Below are positions 23,712 to 31,417 of a DNA stretch of 64,000 nucleotides, piece by piece. The position numbers were made by a program, and so were the translations under genes. The notes below the pieces were generated by a model. The model saw only the letters and a program-made list of their open reading frames with translations. It did no database searches and was not told where the DNA came from. The DNA is from CALZIK01 sp945787635 (GTDB taxonomy: Bacteria; Acidobacteriota; Thermoanaerobaculia; Multivoradales; JAHEKO01). The stretch is taken from NCBI GenBank assembly GCA_947259725.1, contig CAMYNM010000015.1, positions 1 to 64,000 on the forward strand, written 5' to 3'. Position 1 is the stretch's first letter; each line of letters starts with the position of its first letter.

Positions 23712-24434
23712 ATGGTTTGGAAGCTTACAAGCGACAGCCGGATCTCGGCACGAGCCCTGGAGCGGCAGATGAACAATTGGGAGCTGGCTCGACGACAGCG
23801 CCTCGAGCGTTCGCGGGTGAGGGCCGAGGTCGAGGACTTCATCACGATCTCGAGGCAGCCCGGGATACCCGCCGAACGCATCGCCGACGTCCTCGCTACC
23901 CACTTCGGCTGGCCTGTTTTCGGTCGCGGCTTGCTCGAGGCCATGGCCGGCGACGACGCGGTGCGTCGCAGGATCTATCGATCGATGGACGAACGCGACT
24001 TGCACTGGTGGGAGGAAGCGCTTCGCGGCCTCCTTGACCGGGAGTTCAACGTCAACGACTACTTTCATCGCCTGAGCCACACGGTCTTGTCGCTGGCTCG
24101 TCAGAGCCCGTGCATCTTCGTCGGCCGCGGCTGCGATTTCATACTGCCGCGCCATCTCGGCCTCCGCGTCCGGCTGGTGGCGCCGCTCGAGCCTCGCATC
24201 GCCGCAGTCGCCGAGGAGCATGGCTGTTCGATGGAGGAGGCACAGCAACAGATCGAGCGCGTCCAGACCGGGCGCCTGGAGTACCTTCGCCGCCACTTCG
24301 GCGACCGCGCCTTCGCCGAGGAGAGAGCCGACCTGGTGATCAACCTCGGGCGCTGGGACGCGGACGGAACAATCGAGGTGATCCTGGAGGCGTATCACAA
24401 GCGCCTGCGGCCGGCGGTAGCGGCCGCTTCATAG
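23712..24434 (+). CDS. Cytidylate kinase-like family protein
   Basis: 240 residues related to the cytidylate-kinase-like family (PF13189): 'ITISRQPGIPAERIADVLATHFGWPVFGRGLLEAMA', 'YFHRLSHTVLSLARQSPCIFVGRGCDFILP' and 'RVRLVAPLEPRIAAVAEEHGCSMEEAQQQIERV'. In standard members the N-terminal SRQ.GSGG acts as the P-loop; here it reads SRQPGIPAER, lacking the GSGG glycines, so ATP binding is doubtful. ATG 23712 has AAGGAGG 7 nt upstream, and a TAGACT -10 lies at 23677-23682. The role is unknown; it is perhaps a regulator of nucleotide or phosphate metabolism. Confidence 0.75.
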   Translation: MVWKLTSDSRISARALERQMNNWELARRQRLERSRVRAEVEDFITISRQPGIPAERIADVLATHFGWPVFGRGLLEAMAGDDAVRRRIYRSMDERDLHWWEEALRGLLDREFNVNDYFHRLSHTVLSLARQSPCIFVGRGCDFILPRHLGLRVRLVAPLEPRIAAVAEEHGCSMEEAQQQIERVQTGRLEYLRRHFGDRAFAEERADLVINLGRWDADGTIEVILEAYHKRLRPAVAAAS

Positions 24435-24479
24435 ATCGACCTTCACATCGTCGCAGGCGCCCGGCCTCGGCCCGCCGGT

Positions 24480-24923
24480 CTACGGGCAGTACTTGCTCCC
24501 CCGGTCGAAGATGACCCGCCAAGCGCCGCCCTCTTCGAGCCGCCAAATCGACGTAAAGGTCGAGACCCGGCCGCCCGCGGCGTCGTAGACCGGCCCGGTG
24601 CTGATCGCGAGCGTACCGGACTCCAACACTTCCACGGTCTCCGGCTCCCAGGAGAACGGCGCGGCCGGGCCCTCGAAGAAGACCTTCCAGGCCTCCGCTA
24701 CCTGCGCGCTCCCGCGCAGCGTCGTCGTGCCCAGGAAGACAGCTTCCTCCGACAAGAACGAAGCGAAGGCGTCGTGGTCACGGTCGGCCATGGTCTGGGC
24801 GAAGGCCCGCTCGACGGCTTCCACCTGGCCCTGAAGCTCGGCCGGGGCGAGATCGGCATGAAGTACCGAACTTCCGATCAGGAGAACCGACGCGATCGTC
24901 GAACTTTGGATCAAGACTGTCAT
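24480..24923 (-). CDS. Secreted DUF4440/SnoaL-like (NTF2-fold) protein
   Basis: 147 residues with a signal peptide (MTVLIQSSTIASVLLIGSSVLHADL). The mature part is an NTF2-like cone: 'VEAVERAFAQTMADRDHDAFASFLSEEAVFLG', 'GSAQVAEAWKVFFEG', 'LAISTGPVYDAAGG' and 'FTSIWRLEEGGAWRVIFDRG'. Such proteins are ketosteroid-isomerase-like binding domains with mostly unknown substrates; the exported location is common in Acidobacteriota. GGGAGG lies 7 nt before the ATG. It lies downstream of the VWA gene on the same strand, with 173 bp between. Confidence 0.8.
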   Translation of the reverse strand: MTVLIQSSTIASVLLIGSSVLHADLAPAELQGQVEAVERAFAQTMADRDHDAFASFLSEEAVFLGTTTLRGSAQVAEAWKVFFEGPAAPFSWEPETVEVLESGTLAISTGPVYDAAGGRVSTFTSIWRLEEGGAWRVIFDRGSKYCP

Positions 24924-24994
24924 TGGTGTCCTCCCGCGTTGGAGTCGTAGGCGTCCTAGCTTGCCACCGTGGATCCTACCGAGGTCATTCGTCG

Positions 24995-25042
24995 GGTTCG
25001 GTCAAGTCGAACCGCACCAGCGCCTCGATCGGGTCTGACCCG
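24995..25042. other. Two inverted repeats upstream of the DUF4440 gene
   Basis: GGTTCG (24995-25000) pairs with CGAACC (25008-25013). Further on, CGGGTC and GACCCG (25030-25035 and 25037-25042) flank a single T. They could be a weak terminator for the VWA gene or an operator for DUF4440; neither role is proven. Confidence 0.25.
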
Positions 25043-25096
25043 TTGCGACCGTTCTGTCCTCGACGCCTCCTCGCGCCGACGCGCCTTCCCGCGCTA

Positions 25097-26752
25097 CTAA
25101 GGCCGTACCTCGACTCTGGTCGAGAGGACGTTTCCGGTCGGCACATCGCGCACGGTCACGATCAGATCATGTTGCTCGCGACGAAGGGTGACTTTCATCT
25201 CGTAGTAGATGAAGCTGGTGTCCTCCGGGTAGACCGGGGCAAACAGCGGAGCGGCGAGCTTCGCCGGCAAAGTCACCACGTCCGAGAGCGTATCGCGACG
25301 GTCACGCACGCCGAGCGAGATCTCGACGTTCGCCAGAAGCTTCCCGCCGACGGGCACCATCGTGATGCGGCGGGACGGGATCCCGATCGTGACCGGAAGC
25401 GTCATCTGGCGTCTGGAGGCGGGACGGGGCTCGCCGACCTCGATCGACAGCTCGCTCGCCCGGTCGCCTCCGGCGAGCAGCAACCCGCCTTCGACCAGCA
25501 TCTTGGTCTCCGCGAATCGCGAGAGATCGACAAATTCTCTCCGAGCGCGAACCTCGAGACCAGGCTCGAGGACATCGATCTCGACGCCATGGCGCCGGTC
25601 GTCGGCGCGCACCACGGCAGTGAAGCCGATCCAGTAGTACGACCGGGTATCGGCCACGGCCTCCTCCAGAGCGCGCGACCGAAGATCGTTGAGCAGCGCC
25701 CGGCCGCCGGTCCGGCGGGCCAGCTCGAGCAGCACGGCTTCCTCGCTTCGCTCCGAGGAACCGAAGCCGGCGCCCACGGCATCCGCGTCGGCTGCCGGCC
25801 CGCTCCAGCCCAAACCCGCGACGTCGATCGGGTAGAGCGTGAAGCCGAGGTGATTGGCGGTGTCGGCGAGCGCCGCGTACGGGTCGAAACCGGCACGGAA
25901 CCGAAGCAGCTCGAGCCCGTCTTCCCGGTCCTCGCGGAAGCCAAAAAGCGCAGGATCGCCGCGCTCGAGCCCCTCGGGCTCGAGCGGCCAACCTCCCGAC
26001 AGCAGCAGCATCGCCTTGCGCCCCTCGGGCGCGGACAGGCCGCGCATCCCGGAAGCTGCGGCGTTGACCAGAACCTCGATCTGTCCGCGCAGCTCGGCCC
26101 GGCGATTCTCGATCATCGACGCGGGAACCCTGTCCTCCTCCAGACCGAAGCGACTCGAATCCTCTAAGGCGCCGCGGCCGGGCAGCCGGGAAAGAAAGCT
26201 CCGCCTCTCCATCCGCCGCCATACGCCACCCGTAGCTCGTTCGGCGGCGCTCGCGAAGGCCAATCGCAACTGGCTCGCGGATCGGGTCCAGCCGCTCAGA
26301 ATCTCCAGGCGGCGCCCGTCGAAGGCCAGGATCGCCATCTGGTCGCTCGGGCCGAGTCCCTCGATCTGCTCGGCCAACCGCTTCAAGACGACGTTTCGCT
26401 GTGCCTTGATCGCGAAGAAATCGTCGACGAAAACCAGAAAGTGCGTCGGCACGGTGCGTCCGTTGCTTCCCTGGATCGTCAGATCGAGCGGGAGCCCACC
26501 GCCGTCACTCGGGTCTCCATCTCGAATCTCCGAGAAGAACTCGATCGGTACCGTGGCGCCGTCCACGGCGAGACGAAAGCTCTCTCGGGTGAGGCCCTCG
26601 ACCCGCTTGCCATCGCGATCAGAGACCACCGCTTCGACGTTGATCACCCGTACCTCGATGGCCTCCTCGAAGACCGGCGGAAGCTCCTGTGCCGTGGAGC
26701 TAGCACCGATCAAGGCCGACAAAGCGTAGGCCACCAGCGAGTCGCGATTCAT
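25097..26752 (-). CDS. Acidobacterial VWA-domain secreted protein
   Basis: A 551-residue exported protein (signal MNRDSLVAYALSALIGASSTAQ). After 'VRVINVEAVVSDRDGKRVEGLTRESFRLAVDG', the typical beta-rich N-terminus of the family, comes a von Willebrand A fold: 'FLVFVDDFFAIKAQRNVVLKRLAEQIEGL' (a DDFF variant of the MIDAS strand), 'MAILAFDGRRLEILSGWT' and 'KAMLLLSGGWPLEPEGL'. The layout matches the VWFA-related proteins described mainly from Acidobacteria (TIGR03436 type). Its role is unknown; it is probably surface adhesion or complex assembly. ATG 26752 is preferred because TATTAT lies 7 nt upstream with no ribosome site. The ATG at 26761 would overlap that element. Confidence 0.8.
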   Translation of the reverse strand: MNRDSLVAYALSALIGASSTAQELPPVFEEAIEVRVINVEAVVSDRDGKRVEGLTRESFRLAVDGATVPIEFFSEIRDGDPSDGGGLPLDLTIQGSNGRTVPTHFLVFVDDFFAIKAQRNVVLKRLAEQIEGLGPSDQMAILAFDGRRLEILSGWTRSASQLRLAFASAAERATGGVWRRMERRSFLSRLPGRGALEDSSRFGLEEDRVPASMIENRRAELRGQIEVLVNAAASGMRGLSAPEGRKAMLLLSGGWPLEPEGLERGDPALFGFREDREDGLELLRFRAGFDPYAALADTANHLGFTLYPIDVAGLGWSGPAADADAVGAGFGSSERSEEAVLLELARRTGGRALLNDLRSRALEEAVADTRSYYWIGFTAVVRADDRRHGVEIDVLEPGLEVRARREFVDLSRFAETKMLVEGGLLLAGGDRASELSIEVGEPRPASRRQMTLPVTIGIPSRRITMVPVGGKLLANVEISLGVRDRRDTLSDVVTLPAKLAAPLFAPVYPEDTSFIYYEMKVTLRREQHDLIVTVRDVPTGNVLSTRVEVRP

Positions 26753-26759
26753 CCTGTTC

Positions 26760-26765
26760 ATAATA
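26760..26765 (-). promoter_or_regulatory. Putative -10 element TATTAT, leaderless spacing
   Basis: TATTAT, five of six consensus bases, lies 7 nt before ATG 26752 on the minus strand. Confidence 0.45.
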
Positions 26766-27359
26766 CGGATGGCGAGCCACTCATGGCTTGCCCTAGCGTC
26801 GAAGAGAAGAGACCGGACGCTGCGGGATTCTCGCACGGATGACCGCCGGCGAGCATCAGCCGGGGCCGCTCTTCAATAGTTCCCTCAGACCCTTTTCACG
26901 AGTCGACGGTTGACGACCGGGCCGGACCGCTCGCGATTCAATTTTCTGCATCGAGTGCCCAGAATCTTGAAGTCGCGCCGATCTCGTGTTGGGCTCGGCA
27001 ACACCGATTGTTTTTGACGCTTCGCGGCAACTCAATGCCGCGACTCGGCATACGGGTGCATATTCTTGAATCGACTCGACAACATCGTCGAGCCTCAGCG
27101 CCCGATCTAGATCTCTAACTTGCTGTTCTAAAACGGTTTATGACGTTGTAAGAATTTCGTGGCAGTGGCATTCCGCTTGCGTCAAAAGCCGTTCATGAGG
27201 GTTCGACGTCCACTCAAGCTCCCTCCAGTCAAGCCGGGCGCTTGACGCGAAGCGGCAGTCTTCATTCGAGCCCCGGCTTCCTCCCCTGAAACGCAGTCGG
27301 TTTCCACCAACTCTTCCGGCGCGTTCGCCGGCAGATGAAGAACTCAAGGAGGTATTGAA
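26766..27359. other. Long divergent intergenic region with two dyads
   Basis: A gap of nearly 600 bp between the divergently transcribed VWA and TonB-dependent-receptor genes, with visibly more A+T than its surroundings. It holds the perfect inverted repeats ATGCCG/CGGCAT (27035-27040 and 27046-27051) and CTCGAC/GTCGAG (27075-27080 and 27087-27092), followed by the sigma-54-like promoter. These dyads lie about 75-130 bp upstream of the -24 element, where an activator would bind. No gene is seen. Confidence 0.4.
27166..27180 (+). promoter_or_regulatory. Sigma-54-type -24/-12 promoter of the TonB-dependent receptor gene
   Basis: TGGCATTCCGCTTGC matches the sigma-54 pattern TGGCA-N6-TTGC with correct GG (27167-27168) to GC (27179-27180) spacing. 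Only the base after TTGC is off consensus. Transcription would start near 27192, leaving a leader of about 168 nt. Confidence 0.5.
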
Positions 27360-30300
27360 ATGAGTTGCAGACTCAACAAGCTGTATCTCGGCTTCGCCGT
27401 GGCTGCCCTCCTGCTCGTCTCGGCACCCATCGGTGCTCAGGAGCAGACCGGCAGCCTCGAGGGAGTCGTGCGCGACGTCCAAGGCGAGATGCTGCCGGGC
27501 GTTACCGTCGAAGCGACGAGCCCGAACCTGATGGGCACCGCGGTAGCCGTCACCGACGGTCGCGGCTCCTTCAGGTTTCCGGCCCTTCCCCCCGGCGTCT
27601 ACACCGTGGTCGCCACCCTCGAGGGGTTCAACCCCTCAGGCGCGGCAGACATCGACCTCGGCCTCGGCGCGGTGCTCAAGCTCTCGATCACGCTCGAAAC
27701 CGGCGCCATCACCGAGGCGATCACCGTGACCGGCGAGTCGCCGTTGATCGACGTGCGGCAGAGCGCCACGGCCACCAGCCTCAGCGCCGAGATGATCGAG
27801 GTTCTGCCCAAGGGGCGCGACTTCACGTCGGTAGCCGCCTACACTACCCACGCGGCGGCCGAGAATGCGTCAGGGGGAATCCAGATCACCGGCTCGAGCG
27901 GCGCCGAGAACCGTTTCATCGTCGATGGCATCGACACCACCGATCTTCAGATCGGCACTTCGGCCAAAGGCGTCATCACCGAGTTCGTCGAAGAGGTACA
28001 GGTCAAGGCCAGCGGTTACGCGGCCGAGTACGGTGGCTCGACCGGCGGTGTTCTCAACGTCGTGACCAAGAGCGGCGGCAATGAGTTCAGGGGCGACGTC
28101 CGGGCTCTCTACACCTCGGACTCGCTGATCGGCGACGCCCGGCCAGTCCTGCAGCTCAACGTCGACAATTCAGACATCGCCGAGCACATGACCTACCGCG
28201 ACGACGGCTTCGATCAGCTGGAGCCGGGCTTCTCGCTGGGTGGCCCGATCCTGCGCGACAAGGTCTGGTTCTTCACCAGCTATCAGCCGCAGGAGCGGAG
28301 CATCGATCGCACGATCGACTTCACCACCGGCGAGACACGGACCTTCAGTCAGAAACGGACGTTCGACTACGGTACCGCCAACGTCAGCGGCAACATCGGC
28401 TCGAAGGCTCTCTTCAAGGTGGGCGCCAATTTCAGCCCCTATGACGAGGACAACATCCTGCCGGGCCGCAACGGCCGGCAGAATCCCGACGCCAACTACG
28501 ACATCAACGAGAAGCGGGACAATCAAGCCTTCTCGGGCTATCTCGACTACTTGCCGACCTCGAAGCTCATGCTGAGCGTCCGCGGCGGCCTGTTCGAGTA
28601 CGACGTCCGCGAGACCGGTGTTCCCAACGAGCTCTGGCAGAACTACTCGACGCTGGGCGCGAACGCCTGCGAGTCCTTCCCCGAGCTTCCCTCGACGCTG
28701 TGCAACCCGCCCGGCTGGAGCAACATCTCGACCAACGACGGCACCGCGTACGACATCTTCCGTCGTAAGAGCGCCGCACTCGAGGGGTCGTATTTCGGCG
28801 AGGGCCTGGGCGACCATCGCGTCAAGGCCGGAATCCAGTACAACGAGATCTCCAATCTGGTGCTCGACGGCTACCAGGCGGGCCGGATTCTCTACTACTG
28901 GGATCGGTCCTACACGACCACCACGGGCGAGCAGGTGAGAGGCGACTACGGCTATTTCCGTCTGCTGCAGATCGCAACCCAGGGTGACGTCGGCAGCGAG
29001 AACCTCGCGCTGTTCCTACAGGACAGCTGGGCGGTCAACGATCGGCTGACCTTGAACCTCGGCCTCCGGGCGGAGGAAGAGAAGGTGCCGTCCTACGCCG
29101 GCCCTCAGGACCTCACCGGCATTCCCGAGACCGCGATCGACTTCAGCTTCAGCGACAAGTTGGCGCCGCGTCTGGGCTTTGCCTACGACGTCAAGGGTGA
29201 CGGAGTCTGGAAGGCTTACGGCAGCTACGGCGTGTTCTACGACATCACCAAGCTCGAGATGCCGCGAGGCTCTTTCGGCGGCGACAAGTGGGTGGACTTC
29301 TTCTTCACCTTCGACAACCCCGACATCAGCCTCAACGACGTCGGAAGCTGTGCACTGGACACCAACACCCTGGGCGACAATCCGATCTGCGGAGGAGGCT
29401 CGCTCATCGAAGCGGTGGATCGCCGGCACCCGTCGAATGATCCGAACGATCCGACGATCGATCCCAACCTCAAGCCCATGGAGTCGCGCGAATACACCCT
29501 CGGCCTCGAGCGCGAGATCAACTCGCGCATGTCGGCGGGATTCCGCTACGTTCACAAGGAGCTGAGGCGCACCATCGAGGACGTCGGCATTCTGGTCCCC
29601 GGAGTCGGCGAGGTCTACTACATCGCCAACCCCGGCGAGGGCGTGGCCGAGAACATTCTCGGGCCGGAGTTCCCAAACCAGCCCAAAGCGGTGCGGGACT
29701 ACGACGGTCTCGAGCTCGAGCTCACCCGGCGCTTCGCCGACAACTGGTCGTTGCATGCGAGCTACCTCTACAGCGAGCTCGAGGGCAACTACTCGGGCCT
29801 GGCGAGCTCGGATGAGGTCAGCGGCTACGGCGCCGACACCGCCAACTTCGGCATCGGCCGCCGGTCCCCCAACGTCAACCGCTACTTCGATGCCCTGCAG
29901 CAGAGCTTCGACCAGAACGGTAACCCGGTCTACGGCAAGCTGTCGACCGATCGGCCGCATCAGTTCAAGGCCCAGGCCCTGTACCAGTTCCCGGTCGGCA
30001 CCTCCTTGGGTGTCAATCAGTATTTCGGCAGCGGCACCCCGGTGTCGCGAGAGCTCAGTGTCGCTCCCGGCCTGCCCTTCTTCCCGGACGGGCGAGGCTC
30101 CGAGGGTCGAACGCCGACGCTCACCCAGACCGACCTCTACCTGGCCCACAAGTTCGAGTTCGACAAGTACGGACTCGAGCTCAGCCTGAACGTGCTCAAC
30201 CTCCTCGACGAGGACACCCCGATCGTCGTCTGGAACCTCCAGACGACCTCGGAGGACCTGCCTCTTTCGGAGGAGGAGTTCTTCGCCGGTTTCGAGGCCG

Positions 30301-30407
30301 ATCAGGTGATCGCCGACAACGATGTCCAGCTCGACCCGCGCTTCGGCCTGAACGAGGTGTTTCAGGCGCCGCGCGAGGTCCGGTTCGGCGTCAAGTTCAT
30401 CTTCTAG
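27360..30407 (+). CDS. TonB-dependent receptor with N-terminal carboxypeptidase-regulatory-like domain
   Basis: A 1015-residue outer-membrane receptor. The signal peptide ends SAPIGAQ. Residues about 25-110 form a carboxypeptidase-regulatory-like domain ('GSLEGVVRDVQGEMLPGVTVEA', 'FRFPALPPGVYTVVATLEGF'). The plug follows ('ITVTGESPLIDVRQSATAT', 'NRFIVDGIDTTD', 'VEEVQVKASGYAAEYGG') with 'GGVLNVVTKSGGNEFRG' at the plug-barrel border. The barrel ends in the aromatic strand REVRFGVKFIF, the usual outer-membrane insertion signal. This is the Acidobacteriota 'oar/CarboxypepD_reg' class, thought to import sugars, peptides or metal complexes. AAGGAGG lies 7 nt before ATG 27360. It has a dedicated promoter and terminator, so it is monocistronic. 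Confidence 0.9.
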   Translation: MSCRLNKLYLGFAVAALLLVSAPIGAQEQTGSLEGVVRDVQGEMLPGVTVEATSPNLMGTAVAVTDGRGSFRFPALPPGVYTVVATLEGFNPSGAADIDLGLGAVLKLSITLETGAITEAITVTGESPLIDVRQSATATSLSAEMIEVLPKGRDFTSVAAYTTHAAAENASGGIQITGSSGAENRFIVDGIDTTDLQIGTSAKGVITEFVEEVQVKASGYAAEYGGSTGGVLNVVTKSGGNEFRGDVRALYTSDSLIGDARPVLQLNVDNSDIAEHMTYRDDGFDQLEPGFSLGGPILRDKVWFFTSYQPQERSIDRTIDFTTGETRTFSQKRTFDYGTANVSGNIGSKALFKVGANFSPYDEDNILPGRNGRQNPDANYDINEKRDNQAFSGYLDYLPTSKLMLSVRGGLFEYDVRETGVPNELWQNYSTLGANACESFPELPSTLCNPPGWSNISTNDGTAYDIFRRKSAALEGSYFGEGLGDHRVKAGIQYNEISNLVLDGYQAGRILYYWDRSYTTTTGEQVRGDYGYFRLLQIATQGDVGSENLALFLQDSWAVNDRLTLNLGLRAEEEKVPSYAGPQDLTGIPETAIDFSFSDKLAPRLGFAYDVKGDGVWKAYGSYGVFYDITKLEMPRGSFGGDKWVDFFFTFDNPDISLNDVGSCALDTNTLGDNPICGGGSLIEAVDRRHPSNDPNDPTIDPNLKPMESREYTLGLEREINSRMSAGFRYVHKELRRTIEDVGILVPGVGEVYYIANPGEGVAENILGPEFPNQPKAVRDYDGLELELTRRFADNWSLHASYLYSELEGNYSGLASSDEVSGYGADTANFGIGRRSPNVNRYFDALQQSFDQNGNPVYGKLSTDRPHQFKAQALYQFPVGTSLGVNQYFGSGTPVSRELSVAPGLPFFPDGRGSEGRTPTLTQTDLYLAHKFEFDKYGLELSLNVLNLLDEDTPIVVWNLQTTSEDLPLSEEEFFAGFEADQVIADNDVQLDPRFGLNEVFQAPREVRFGVKFIF

Positions 30408-30439
30408 GAGCGACCGGCCGCTACGCGGACGCGAGCTCA

Positions 30440-30467
30440 ACGGCGAGGGCCGGCCGGCCCTCGCCGT
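30440..30467 (+). terminator. Strong hairpin terminator after the TonB-dependent receptor gene
   Basis: A perfect 28-bp palindrome with arms ACGGCGAGGGCC and GGCCCTCGCCGT around GGCC, followed by CTTGTTTG. The stem strength and the position 33 nt after the stop support termination. Confidence 0.65.
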
Positions 30468-30530
30468 CTTGTTTGGCGGAGCCCGAGCCGATCCCGTCCG
30501 GGCCTTGTTGCCGGCGCTCGCTCTTCGGCT

Positions 30531-30536
30531 TATGAT
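30531..30536 (+). promoter_or_regulatory. Putative -10 element TATGAT
   Basis: TATGAT ends 11 nt before GTG 30548, predicting a leader of about 5 nt. Confidence 0.35.
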
Positions 30537-30547
30537 CGCTGCCTCTC

Positions 30548-31234
30548 GTGCGGTTTGTTTCTCGATCTCGATCCTTCCTGGGTGTCCTGGTTTGCCTGAT
30601 GGCAGTCGGACTGCCCGCCGGCGCTACAGCAGACGGACCGGACCTTCGACTTCTCTGGTACGACCCGGAGAACCTGCTTCCCCAGGGGTTCAACGCCATT
30701 TCTCGCAACTTCGAGACGATGTTCCGTGAGGTCGGCGCCGCGGTGACGCTCGAGCGCGCCACTGGAATCGAAGGAAGCTCCGAGCGCAGCGCCCTTCGAG
30801 TCATTGCAGTGAGCCGGATCCCCTCCGCCTGGAAGCTCGGGTCGGATGTCCTTGCGGTCGCGCCCGATCCCTCGGTCCGCCAGAAGAGCGTCTATGTGAT
30901 CGTTCCACGAGTGCGCCGGGAGCTCGGCCACACCGGGCGGCGCGGCGCCGGCACGGATCTTCTCCAACGCCAGGTCGAGTTGGGGCGAGCTCTGCCGCGC
31001 CTCATCGCCCACGAGCTGGTTCACGCGGTGGCGCCCGCCCACCCGCACGCTAAGAGCGGGCTGATGCGCGCGCGCCAGGGGCGATCCTTCCTGCTCCGGC
31101 AGAAGATGCACATGGACCCCGCGTGCATCGAAGCCTTCAGACAGGGACTCGCGAGCCGCGCGCGGGCGAGTCGCTACGAGGCCGATCCAGCGACCGAAGG
31201 CGCTTCGAATCTGGCGGCTTCCGCAGGCCGCTGA
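30548..31234 (+). CDS. Secreted putative zinc protease, metzincin-like
   Basis: A 228-residue protein starting at GTG with a signal peptide (SFLGVLVCLMAVGLPAGATA). The notable motif is HELVHAVAPAHPHAKSGLM: an HExxH zinc site, a third histidine a few residues on, and a GLM that could be the metzincin Met-turn. The upstream half ('VRQKSVYVIVPRVRRELGHTG') forms the expected beta strands. Small secreted metzincin-like proteins with this HExxHxxxPxH..GLM pattern occur in Acidobacteriota; the substrate is unknown. The short spacing between HExxH and GLM supports a minimal metzincin, but no known family is matched with certainty. Confidence 0.6.
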   Translation: MRFVSRSRSFLGVLVCLMAVGLPAGATADGPDLRLLWYDPENLLPQGFNAISRNFETMFREVGAAVTLERATGIEGSSERSALRVIAVSRIPSAWKLGSDVLAVAPDPSVRQKSVYVIVPRVRRELGHTGRRGAGTDLLQRQVELGRALPRLIAHELVHAVAPAHPHAKSGLMRARQGRSFLLRQKMHMDPACIEAFRQGLASRARASRYEADPATEGASNLAASAGR

Positions 31235-31331
31235 CGCCGCAACGCCGGCCCCGAGGGGCGATCCTGAACGTATTCCCGCCAATGGTAAGCTTCTCTTGGC
31301 GCTTGCGCTGGCAGTGGCCTTCAAAGTCTCG

Positions 31332-31355
31332 AGAATGTCATTTTCGTGACATTCT
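31332..31355. repeat. 24-bp dyad between convergent genes
   Basis: Perfect 9-bp arms AGAATGTCA (31332-31340) and TGACATTCT (31347-31355) surround TTTTCG, in the 183-bp space between the ends of two convergent genes. It is A+T-rich compared with the window. It could be an operator left by a lost gene, a protein-binding site or a bidirectional terminator. Confidence 0.4.
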
Positions 31356-31417
31356 GGCCGAGGGTGGCTGCGGTCGCCTCGGGGCACTCGCCGCCGCGGG
31401 CGCCGCTTTTCCAGACC

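Noticed and set aside
29016..30440. Antisense frame of 474 codons over the TonB-dependent receptor
   Set aside because: Val/Glu/Asp-rich periodic composition mirrors the receptor coding strand; no start signal or recognisable fold.
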